Shown here: positions 9,168 to 17,038 of the stretch, one piece after another | How positions within the stretch are numbered: position 1 is the stretch's first letter | Layout: every line of letters starts with the position of its first letter | Source of the DNA: Luteibacter sp. | GTDB lineage: Bacteria; Pseudomonadota; Gammaproteobacteria; Xanthomonadales; Rhodanobacteraceae | Reading direction: 5' to 3' | Length of the DNA stretch: 64,000 nt | NCBI RefSeq assembly: GCF_009912395.1 | Contig: NZ_WNDO01000008.1 | Coordinates: forward strand, 112,673-176,672 | Notes under the pieces: generated by a model | The model's input: only the letters and a program-made list of their open reading frames with translations | The model's database searches: none | What the model was told of the DNA's origin: nothing | Made by a program: the position numbers and the translations under genes

Positions 9168-10387
9168 GGTGTGGCCTCCGTGGTCGCGGCCGGCGTGGCG
9201 CCGAGCCGTCGCAGGCTGCCCGAAAGACTGGCTTCCGAATCGAGCAGGAACTGGCCCGACACGACCACGCGCTCGTCGCCCTGCAAGCCGTCGACGATTT
9301 CGGTGTAGCCACCCGAAGAGCGGCCCGTGCGGACTTCCTGCGGATGGAAGCGGCCGGCGCCATCGTCCACGATCACGCGCGACTGTTCGCCGGTTTCCAC
9401 CAGGGCTTCGTCAGGCACGAGCGGAAGCGCTGCCGCGCCGGGGATGTCGATGGCGACGTGCGCGAACATGCCAGGCGCGAGCTGGCCTCCCGGATTGGGC
9501 AATACCACGCGAACGCGTCGCGTGCGGGTGTCCGTGTCCAGTTGCGCGATCACGGTGTCGATGCGGCCCTCGAACGTGTCGGCAATGCCATCCACATGGA
9601 CCGTCACCGGCATGCCTGGCGCGACCTGCGCCGCGGAGGCCTGCGGCACCGAGGCTTCCACCCAGATCTGGTCGAGGCCGGTGAGCGTCATGAGCGTCTG
9701 CCCCGCCGATACACGCTGGCCTTCGCGTACGTCTACCGTGGCGAGCGTGCCGGCGCGGGGTGCGACCAGCACGACGCCACCAGCCGTGGTGCGCACGTCG
9801 GCATCGGTCAGACCAAGTGTCGCCAGTCGCTGGCGCGACGCGTCGGCGAGGGCATGCGCATCGCTCGATCGCGTATGGCGCAGTGCTTCGTGTTCGGCGA
9901 GCGCGGCATCCCAGACCGGAGCGATGAGCGTGGCGAGTGGCTGGCCCTTCACCACGGCGGTGGAAGGCGCTGGCGTGTAAAGCCTGCCGATGACGCCGTC
10001 GGCGCGGGCGCTGACGGTGACGCTTTCTGACAGGTCCCAGGCCAACGTCGCGGGCACGTCGATGCGCTCATCGAGACGTCGCCGGGTCACGGGTGCCGTG
10101 CGCAGGCCGAGGTTCTGGCGCACGGAGGGATCGATGCGCACGCCCGCTGCGCCACCGCCGTCGTCGGCGTAGCGCGGCACCATCTCCATGCCCATGGGCG
10201 ACAGGCCGGCCTTGGGGAAGTGCTGGTCGGGGATCATCGGGTCGTACCAGTAGAGGACCTGTTTCGCCGGCGAGGCTGCGCTCATCGCCATGTCGGGCGC
10301 GGCGTGGTGGCGGCCGGCGAAGAAGCCTGCCGAAAGGGCGGCGAAGAGTGTCGCTCCCGCGACGAGGACGAGAGGCAGGCGGTTCAT
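9164..10387 (-). CDS. cusB: CusB-type periplasmic adaptor of the RND pump
   Basis: A 407-residue membrane-fusion protein linking CusA to the outer-membrane channel. Residues 1-25 form a signal/anchor segment. Residues ~43-73 carry the CusB-style metal-binding stretch ([16 protein letters not shown], then [13 protein letters not shown]) whose methionines match those binding Cu(I)/Ag(I) in E. coli CusB. A split lipoyl domain ([15 protein letters not shown] and [12 protein letters not shown]) flanks a helical hairpin near residues 165-200, followed by beta-barrel and membrane-proximal domains. ATGA overlaps on both sides couple it to the channel and pump genes. Confidence 0.93.
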   Translation of the reverse strand: MNRLPLVLVAGATLFAALSAGFFAGRHHAAPDMAMSAASPAKQVLYWYDPMIPDQHFPKAGLSPMGMEMVPRYADDGGGAAGVRIDPSVRQNLGLRTAPVTRRRLDERIDVPATLAWDLSESVTVSARADGVIGRLYTPAPSTAVVKGQPLATLIAPVWDAALAEHEALRHTRSSDAHALADASRQRLATLGLTDADVRTTAGGVVLVAPRAGTLATVDVREGQRVSAGQTLMTLTGLDQIWVEASVPQASAAQVAPGMPVTVHVDGIADTFEGRIDTVIAQLDTDTRTRRVRVVLPNPGGQLAPGMFAHVAIDIPGAAALPLVPDEALVETGEQSRVIVDDGAGRFHPQEVRTGRSSGGYTEIVDGLQGDERVVVSGQFLLDSEASLSGSLRRLGATPAATTEATP

Positions 10388-11637
10388 GGCGTGGTTCCTT
10401 GCGGCAACAGGAAGGCGAGGGAGGCCCAGGCGCGCGCCTGGTCGGCGCGTAGTCGTACATCGTCGAGGCGCGCGGCGAGCTCGTCGCGACGGGCCTGGAG
10501 CAGGGGCTGGATGTCGCCGCCGCCTCGCCAGCCCGCGAGTGCGACGGTGCCCCGATCCTCCGCGAGCGGCAGTACGTCGTCGTGTTGCCGGCGTACCTGC
10601 TCCCCCAGGGAACGCCAGTCCGCCAACGCGGCCTGGATCATGGCCTTCTGTTCTCGGCGCGCGTCCTCATGCGCGTCGTGGATCGCGTCCACCTCGGCAA
10701 GGCGTGCCGCCACGCCGCGGTCCTGGCGATTGCGCGTGAACAGCGGCAGGCTCACGCCGACCTGTAACGACACCATGTCGGACAGGCCGCGTACACGCGA
10801 GCCATAGCTGGCACCGATGCTCCAGTCCGGGTGGCGTTCGGCGCGCGCGCCAGCCAGCGCCGCATCGGCGAGTCGTTCGCGCGGCGCCCAGCCCAGCAAC
10901 GCCGCCTGGTCGTCGAGACGGCCCAACAGCGTGTCGCCATCGATGAGCAGCCGCGTGTAGTCGGGCGCCTCGGCCAGATCGTCGCGAGCGTCGTCGCCCA
11001 GCCAGCGGGCCAGTTGGGCGCGCGCCTGCGCGAGTCGGCCGCGCGCAGCTTCCGTGCGGTTGTCGACATCGAGCACGCTCGCGCGTGCCGCCAGCACGTC
11101 GCCCGCGCTACCGCCGCCACGAAGCCGGGCGCGGGCCACGTCCACATCCGCCTCGAGCGAACGGTGCATGGCATTGAGCGCGGCGATCTCGTCTTGCGCG
11201 GTCGAGACGGCGATCCAGGCCTCCGCGGCCTGCCGACGTACAAGCAGCGCGGTGGCGACCGTATCGGCGTCGGCGACCTCGACGCGGGCGCGCGCCTCCT
11301 GGCGTTGTGCACCGCGCTTGGCTGAAGACGGTAGGACCTGGGTAACGCCGACCGTTCGCATGGTCATGTCGTCGCCACCGGCGGTGAAGGCACCCGGGCC
11401 CTGGACGGCCAGGTTGTCGATGCCGACGGTGAGCTGCGGATCGGGAAGGGCGCCCGCGCGCCGGACTTCCTGGCGGGCGGATTCCGCCTGTGCGCGACGG
11501 GCGTCGAGCAGAGGCGTGCGACGAACCGCGAGATTGGTCGCGGTATCGAGACTGAGCGTGCCTGCCGTGGCGAACGGCACGACAAGGCAGCCCAGCACCG
11601 CCGCGCACCATGCGCGACGGGGGGAGGGGGTGTTCAT
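10384..11637 (-). CDS. TolC-family outer-membrane channel (CusC/CzcC-like)
   Basis: A 417-residue TolC-like outer-membrane factor and third component of the Cus exporter. It has an N-terminal signal peptide ending near ATAGTLSL. Two similar halves are rich in long Ala/Arg/Glu helices, each with the typical PDPQLTVGI or PDWSIGASYG strand segment. No lipobox cysteine is seen, unlike E. coli CusC, and in that respect it resembles CzcC-type channels. The 4-nt overlap with cusB fixes the operon order C-B-A. The ATG lies about 69 nt after the small Cys-rich gene. Confidence 0.9.
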   Translation of the reverse strand: MNTPSPRRAWCAAVLGCLVVPFATAGTLSLDTATNLAVRRTPLLDARRAQAESARQEVRRAGALPDPQLTVGIDNLAVQGPGAFTAGGDDMTMRTVGVTQVLPSSAKRGAQRQEARARVEVADADTVATALLVRRQAAEAWIAVSTAQDEIAALNAMHRSLEADVDVARARLRGGGSAGDVLAARASVLDVDNRTEAARGRLAQARAQLARWLGDDARDDLAEAPDYTRLLIDGDTLLGRLDDQAALLGWAPRERLADAALAGARAERHPDWSIGASYGSRVRGLSDMVSLQVGVSLPLFTRNRQDRGVAARLAEVDAIHDAHEDARREQKAMIQAALADWRSLGEQVRRQHDDVLPLAEDRGTVALAGWRGGGDIQPLLQARRDELAARLDDVRLRADQARAWASLAFLLPQGTTP

Positions 11638-11705
11638 GGAAAACTCCGGTCGAAACGTGACGAAGCCGCGCGCAGGCGCGGCCAGCGGACGAAGACGACC
11701 GGTGG

Positions 11706-12089
11706 CTAGATCAGCAGGCTACAGAAGCGCAGCGTGGGTGGCGGATCGGGACGCAGGAAGGTCGGATCCGGAAGCGGCTGGTGTTCGGGCGCGAGTGCGA
11801 TGGAGCCCTCCAATACCGGCGGCATCGCCAGGATGGAGGCGGGCAGGGACGGAACCTGCGCCGTGGACGACGACGCGGCGCGATCCGCGCAGTGCTCGGT
11901 GCAGCGAGGGTCTTTCGCATGACCCGGCGTGTCGTGCATCTGCGCGCAGTCGCCACGCGTCAGCATGCTGCCGCCCGCGTCAGCGGCACACGCATACGCG
12001 GCCATCGCCACCTGCTGGAACAGCAGGCAGAACAACGCCAGCCCGATGCACAGGAAGCGGTGACGGCGGATGAGGCGCAGGCGACGCAT
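11706..12089 (-). CDS. Small exported Cys/His-containing protein leading the cus operon
   Basis: 127 residues from ATG 12089. An N-terminal basic stretch and hydrophobic helix (MRRLRLIRRHRFLCIGLALF, ending near VAMA) form a signal peptide. The mature part has six cysteines and several His/Met residues (CAADAGG, CAQMHDTPGHAKDPRCTEHC, and a final RFCSLLI). Small genes of this type, some annotated DUF2946-like, often lead copper or cobalt-zinc efflux operons. A periplasmic metal-binding or sensing role is inferred. No regulator gene (cusRS, cueR) is adjacent. The 92-nt region upstream may hold the promoter but shows no clear box. Confidence 0.75.
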   Translation of the reverse strand: MRRLRLIRRHRFLCIGLALFCLLFQQVAMAAYACAADAGGSMLTRGDCAQMHDTPGHAKDPRCTEHCADRAASSSTAQVPSLPASILAMPPVLEGSIALAPEHQPLPDPTFLRPDPPPTLRFCSLLI

Positions 12090-12126
12090 AGTGAGATGGT
12101 AATGATAGTGATGAAGGGGCGGCAAT

Positions 12127-12141
12127 CCCCCAAAGAGGGGG
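12127..12141 (-). terminator. GC hairpin between the 775-aa lipoprotein gene and the cus operon
   Basis: CCCCC-AAAGA-GGGGG forms a short strong hairpin 40 nt past the end of the upstream gene. No T-run follows on the minus strand, so it may only attenuate transcription. It separates the Ig-repeat array from the metal operon. Confidence 0.3.
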
Positions 12142-12181
12142 GCATCCGATAGGGTGCTTATGCCAGGGGCGATATACCGCG

Positions 12182-14509
12182 TTATTTTTTCAGGACCAAG
12201 TGTTCTACAGGGAAGCGCAAGGCACGGGCTTCGTCTGTACCCTTCTCGAAAGCGACCCTCATGTCGATGTCCAGAGGGGCCCCATCGGACAAGCCTTTGA
12301 ACACGTCGTGATCGATGGGCAGGACCAGGCCATGGGTGAGTTCGTCCTCGGTCACCGGGTGCGCGGTGAGCACGGGCAGCTCGACATCGCGACTGCGTAG
12401 CTGTAGCCAGACGGTCTGACCGGCGAGCATGCCGGGCCACGGAGCGACGCGGATTTCTAGCGCTTCATCGATGGTGGACAGAGACAGTACGCCGTCGATC
12501 GTGGCGGCGACGCCCTGGGCGTCGACACCGACCAGCCGCGGCAGCGGGCGGGTGGTCATTGGGCCCTCGGTGCCACGGACGGTGAAGCGGGTCACGGTGA
12601 AGGGCGTGGCTTTGTCTCGGCCACCCCCATGCGTATCGGCTGCGGCAAGCAGTTGCACGGTGCCGCCGTCGGGGAGCTGGCTCAGCCAGGCGCGAGGAAG
12701 CACGGCGTCGGCACCGGTGCGACGCAGGGCATCATCGACGATGACGCCGTCAAGCAACGGGATCGTGCGGGCCGTGCCATCGGGAGCATAGGCGACGACA
12801 TCCAGCCAGAGTCGCTGGCCGTTGGCGATGGCTTCCCAGGGCGGCACATGCACATGGGGGTCGGTCGCCAGGTCGGGCAGGTAGAGCCAGCCGCCGAGCA
12901 TGCCGTCGATGACGGGTCGGGGCAGGATGCCGACAGTGACCTCGGGCGAGGGCAAGGTGGTGCCAGCACGGGTGACGGTGTAGTGGATGCGTCCGGGCAC
13001 GCCGTCGAACCAACTGCCGATGAGGGTGGTGATCGGTCGGACGGTATCGACATGGGTATGGGCGATATGCGGGGACAGGTCCCGACCGTAGTAATAGAGG
13101 TACACATCGTCGCCGATGGCCATGTCGGGATAGTCGATGGAGACACGCCGTTGGTCTGCACCGACGACGGGCGGTGGCAAGTGCATCGGGGCATCTTCGA
13201 TGGACAGGGTGCGGGCGGCGGAGGCGCGTTCGAGTGCACTGGGTGCGGCACTGGTGATGCGGTAGCTGACCTGGACGGTGCGACCGAGGGATGCGAGCAG
13301 GGCGCCACGGGGAAGGGCGACGGTCGTGCTGCCGGCGGCGCTCAACGGTTGCTCGGATGAGACCAGGAGATGATCGGGCGATTGCCACAGGACACGGACG
13401 GTATCGCCGGGCTGGGCATTGGCGGGGCGCGGCACGACGACGGCCAGGGTATCGTGGGCGAGGAGATCGGCCAGGGCGAGATAGCCGAAGGGGGCGAGCG
13501 GGATGGAGGGCGACTGGGTGATCGAGGCAGGCAACGCCGGGGCCTCGATGACCTGGTCGGCGGGGATGGTATCGAAGGATGCCTGACCGGTTCGGTCGGC
13601 GGGCAAGGTGACCTTGACGACGGGCATGGCGATGCCGTCGGTGTGCAGCAGGTCGAGCTGGTTGCGCTGGGCGCCGGTGAGGCCTGATTTATCCCCTTCG
13701 ACGAGATAGAAGAAGAACTGGATCGGCAGGCTTGCGCCGACATCCTGTGGCCAGGTCGCCAGCATGACTTCGTTCTGTGTGTATATATCCTTATCCGCCA
13801 AGCGTTGCCGGGCTTTGATGGTCGCGAAAAACGCGGGAGCGGCGTTATCGATATCGATCGTCGTAAAGCCACATTGCAGTTCGTATTTGCTGCCGACTTT
13901 GTTTGTGAAGTGGTCTAGCCATTGCACATCGTTGTATACCCCCTGGGTCGTCTGGCAAGGGCCGCTGGTCGTTGCGCCAGTCCGCTGTCCGCATCCCCGG
14001 TCAGGGCGATTGAAGGTATCCGCGTCCACGGGATAGGCACACATGACGTCTGGGCGAAGCGTACTGACGTAGGCCTGTCGTGGTGGCGAGAAGATGAGTC
14101 CGTCCAGGTCGCTCCAGACGAGACTAGTCAGCTCTACATCGCTTCTCAGATACGAGAACGATACGCCGCCACGTGTAACCGAACCCGGGCTGGGATTCCA
14201 TACGTGATAGCCGACGCCGTCGCCGGTGATGCGAATCAATACGCCCGAGCAAAGAAAGGCGGGCTCGTCAACGCTACCGCAATCTTCCGGGGTAGCGGCG
14301 TAGTCGGCCCGCAGCTGAATCAACTCCCGCGTGCCGAAATCGGCACGGATGGGGACGGTGCGCGCCACCTGTGTCGTTGCCGCAGGCATGGCGTAAGCCG
14401 CTGGCTTCGCGGGCGGCGGCATATGAGCTACCTGCGCACAGCCCGCGACCAGAAGCGCTAGAAGGCAGGTCATGCGCCGAAATGAGAGTATCGAAGTAAC
14501 GTGGTACAT
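12182..14509 (-). CDS. Lipoprotein: halovibrin-like N-domain plus Ig-like repeats, copy 1
   Basis: 775 residues. A lipoprotein signal ends in the lipobox LVAGC (Cys 24), so the mature protein is probably membrane-anchored. Residues ~50-290 contain paired cysteines and motifs (AFLCSGVLIRIT, YHVWNPSPGS, GGVSFSYLR, QCGFTTIDIDNAAPAFF) that resemble, from memory, proteins annotated as halovibrin HvnA. That family was named for an ADP-ribosylating Vibrio toxin. I cannot point to catalytic residues, so activity is unproven. Residues ~300-775 are four or five Ig-like units of ~110 aa with strands such as GDTVRVLWQS, TVQVSYRI and AGQTVWLQL. GGAGG lies 8 nt before the ATG. It is a tandem copy of the next gene. 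Confidence 0.75.
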   Translation of the reverse strand: MYHVTSILSFRRMTCLLALLVAGCAQVAHMPPPAKPAAYAMPAATTQVARTVPIRADFGTRELIQLRADYAATPEDCGSVDEPAFLCSGVLIRITGDGVGYHVWNPSPGSVTRGGVSFSYLRSDVELTSLVWSDLDGLIFSPPRQAYVSTLRPDVMCAYPVDADTFNRPDRGCGQRTGATTSGPCQTTQGVYNDVQWLDHFTNKVGSKYELQCGFTTIDIDNAAPAFFATIKARQRLADKDIYTQNEVMLATWPQDVGASLPIQFFFYLVEGDKSGLTGAQRNQLDLLHTDGIAMPVVKVTLPADRTGQASFDTIPADQVIEAPALPASITQSPSIPLAPFGYLALADLLAHDTLAVVVPRPANAQPGDTVRVLWQSPDHLLVSSEQPLSAAGSTTVALPRGALLASLGRTVQVSYRITSAAPSALERASAARTLSIEDAPMHLPPPVVGADQRRVSIDYPDMAIGDDVYLYYYGRDLSPHIAHTHVDTVRPITTLIGSWFDGVPGRIHYTVTRAGTTLPSPEVTVGILPRPVIDGMLGGWLYLPDLATDPHVHVPPWEAIANGQRLWLDVVAYAPDGTARTIPLLDGVIVDDALRRTGADAVLPRAWLSQLPDGGTVQLLAAADTHGGGRDKATPFTVTRFTVRGTEGPMTTRPLPRLVGVDAQGVAATIDGVLSLSTIDEALEIRVAPWPGMLAGQTVWLQLRSRDVELPVLTAHPVTEDELTHGLVLPIDHDVFKGLSDGAPLDIDMRVAFEKGTDEARALRFPVEHLVLKK

Positions 14510-14566
14510 CGGATCGGCCTCCAGCCGTTGAAGGGCGCCGACCTTCGTCGTTGCCCGGTCTCCACA

Positions 14567-14620
14567 TCAATCCTTCACTCGCATGGATCGTGAAGGTCCA
14601 TCGCACGCAAAGGCGATCCG
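14567..14620 (-). pseudogene. Remnant of the 3' end of the 1165-aa gene, left by the tandem duplication
   Basis: TCAATCCTTCACT (14567-14579) equals the last codons (VKD, stop) of the gene ending at 17039. The next bases, CGCATGGATCGTGA, match that gene again but skip about 30 nt. So a scrap of roughly a dozen codons of the neighbour's 3' end, with an internal deletion, was copied along with the lipoprotein gene. It has no coding role; it marks the duplication boundary. Confidence 0.7.
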
Positions 14621-14653
14621 AAAGAGCGCTTATGCCAGGGGCGATGTACCGCG

Positions 14654-16981
14654 TTATTTTTTCAGGACCAAGTGTTCTACAGGGAAGCGCAAGGCACGGG
14701 TTTCGTCTGTGCCCTTCTCGAAAGCGACCCTCATGTCGATGTCCAGGGGCGCCCCGTCGGACAAGCCTTTGAACACGTCGTGATCGATGGGCAGGACCAG
14801 GCCATGGGTGAGTTCGTCCTCGGTCACCGGGTGCGCGGTGAGCACGGGCAGCTCGACATCGCGACTGCGTAGCTGTAGCCAGACGGTCTGACCGGCGAGC
14901 ATGCCGGGCCACGGAGCGACGCGGATTTCTAGCGCTTCATCGATGGTGGACAGAGACAGTACGCCGTCGATCGTGGCGGCGACGCCCTGGGCGTCGACAC
15001 CGACCAGCCGCGGCAGCGGGCGGGTGGTCATTGGGCCCTCGGTGCCACGGACGGTGAAGCGGGTCACGGTGAAGGGCGTGGCTTTGTCTCGGCCACCCCC
15101 ATGCGTATCGGCTGCGGCAAGCAGTTGCACGGTGCCGCCGTCGGGGAGCTGGCTCAGCCAGGCGCGAGGAAGCACGGCGTCGGCACCGGTGCGACGCAGG
15201 GCATCATCGACGATGACGCCGTCAAGCAACGGGATCGTGCGGGCCGTGCCATCGGGAGCATAGGCGACGACATCCAGCCAGAGTCGCTGGCCGTTGGCGA
15301 TGGCTTCCCAGGGCGGCACATGCACATGGGGGTCGGTCGCCAGGTCGGGCAGGTAGAGCCAGCCGCCGAGCATGCCGTCGATGACGGGTCGGGGCAGGAT
15401 GCCGACAGTGACCTCGGGCGAGGGCAAGGTGGTGCCAGCACGGGTGACGGTGTAGTGGATGCGTCCGGGCACGCCGTCGAACCAACTGCCGATGAGGGTG
15501 GTGATCGGTCGGACGGTATCGACATGGGTATGGGCGATATGCGGGGACAGGTCCCGACCGTAGTAATAGAGGTACACATCGTCGCCGATGGCCATGTCGG
15601 GATAGTCGATGGAGACACGCCGTTGGTCTGCACCGACGACGGGCGGTGGCAAGTGCATCGGGGCATCTTCGATGGACAGGGTGCGGGCGGCGGAGGCGCG
15701 TTCGAGTGCACTGGGTGCGGCACTGGTGATGCGGTAGCTGACCTGGACGGTGCGACCGAGGGATGCGAGCAGGGCGCCACGGGGAAGGGCGACGGTCGTG
15801 CTGCCGGCGGCGCTCAACGGTTGCTCGGATGAGACCAGGAGATGATCGGGCGATTGCCACAGGACACGGACGGTATCGCCGGGCTGGGCATTGGCGGGGC
15901 GCGGCACGACGACGGCCAGGGTATCGTGGGCGAGGAGATCGGCCAGGGCGAGATAGCCGAAGGGGGCGAGCGGGATGGAGGGCGACTGGGTGATCGAGGC
16001 AGGCAACGCCGGGGCCTCGATGACCTGGTCGGCGGGGATGGTATCGAAGGATGCCTGACCGGTTCGGTCGGCGGGCAAGGTGACCTTGACGATGGGCACG
16101 GCGATGCCGTCGGTGTGCAGCAGGTCGAGCTGGTTGCGCTGGGCGCCGGTGAGGCCTGATTTAGCCCCTTCGACGAGATAGAAGAAGAACTGGATCGGCA
16201 GGCTTGCGCCGACATCCTGTGGCCAGGTCGCCAGCATGAGTTCGTTGTGTGTGGATATATCCTTATCCGACAAGCGTTGCCGGGCCTTGATGGTCGCGAA
16301 AAACGCGGGAGCGGCGTTATCGATATCGATCGTCGTAAAACCACATTGCTGTGCGTAGCTGCCTTTGGCTTTGTTTGTGAAGTGGTCTAGCCATTGCACA
16401 TCGTTGTACACCCCCTGAGTCGTCTGGCAAGGGCCGTTGATAGCTGAATTATTGCTCGGCCCACATCCCCGGTCAGGGCGATTGACGGTAGTCGCGTTCA
16501 AGGGATAGGCACACATGACGTCTGGGCGAAGCGTACTGACGTAGGCCAGTCGTGGTGGCGAGAAGATGAGGCCGTCCAGGTCGCTCCCGAAGAGATTAAG
16601 CAGGGCCGCATCGCTTCTCAGATACGAGAACGATACGCCGCCACGTGTGACCGAACCCGGGCTGGGATTCCATGCGTGATAGCCGACGCCGTCGCCGGTG
16701 ATGCGAATCAATACGCCCGAGCACAGAAAGGCGGGCTCGTCAGCGCTACCGCAATTTTCCGGGGTAGCGGCGTAGTCGGCCCGCAGCTGGATCAACTCCC
16801 GCGTGCCGAAATCGGCACGGATGGGGACGGTGCGCGCCACCTGTGTCGTTGCCGCAGGCATGGCGTAAGCCGCTGGCTTCGCGGGCGGCGGCACATGAGT
16901 CACCTGCGCACAGCCCGCGACCAGAAGCGCTACAAGGCAGGTCATGCGCTGGAATGAGAGTATCGACGTAACGTGGTACAT
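14654..16981 (-). CDS. Lipoprotein: halovibrin-like N-domain plus Ig-like repeats, copy 2
   Basis: 775 residues, the tandem twin of the gene at 12182, with the same lipobox (LVAGC, Cys 24), halovibrin-like domain and Ig-like units. Aligned residue by residue, the C-terminal 525 residues differ at about four positions. Residues 125-250 differ at about 29 positions, including a block at 175-182 that is entirely different (QRTGATTS against PSNNSAIN). The cysteines in and around the patch are conserved in both, suggesting a fold with a variable surface. It lies 57 nt after the 1165-aa Ig-repeat gene and is probably in the same transcript. Function inferred as for copy 1. Confidence 0.75.
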   Translation of the reverse strand: MYHVTSILSFQRMTCLVALLVAGCAQVTHVPPPAKPAAYAMPAATTQVARTVPIRADFGTRELIQLRADYAATPENCGSADEPAFLCSGVLIRITGDGVGYHAWNPSPGSVTRGGVSFSYLRSDAALLNLFGSDLDGLIFSPPRLAYVSTLRPDVMCAYPLNATTVNRPDRGCGPSNNSAINGPCQTTQGVYNDVQWLDHFTNKAKGSYAQQCGFTTIDIDNAAPAFFATIKARQRLSDKDISTHNELMLATWPQDVGASLPIQFFFYLVEGAKSGLTGAQRNQLDLLHTDGIAVPIVKVTLPADRTGQASFDTIPADQVIEAPALPASITQSPSIPLAPFGYLALADLLAHDTLAVVVPRPANAQPGDTVRVLWQSPDHLLVSSEQPLSAAGSTTVALPRGALLASLGRTVQVSYRITSAAPSALERASAARTLSIEDAPMHLPPPVVGADQRRVSIDYPDMAIGDDVYLYYYGRDLSPHIAHTHVDTVRPITTLIGSWFDGVPGRIHYTVTRAGTTLPSPEVTVGILPRPVIDGMLGGWLYLPDLATDPHVHVPPWEAIANGQRLWLDVVAYAPDGTARTIPLLDGVIVDDALRRTGADAVLPRAWLSQLPDGGTVQLLAAADTHGGGRDKATPFTVTRFTVRGTEGPMTTRPLPRLVGVDAQGVAATIDGVLSLSTIDEALEIRVAPWPGMLAGQTVWLQLRSRDVELPVLTAHPVTEDELTHGLVLPIDHDVFKGLSDGAPLDIDMRVAFEKGTDETRALRFPVEHLVLKK

Positions 16982-17038
16982 CGGATCGGCCTCCAGCCGT
17001 TGAAGGGCGCCGACTTTCGTCGGCGCCCGGTCTCCACA

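Noticed and set aside
6583..9363. 926-codon frame overlapping cusA in another frame
   Set aside because: Arg/Pro/Gly-dominated translation without domains; the CusA frame carries all the family motifs.
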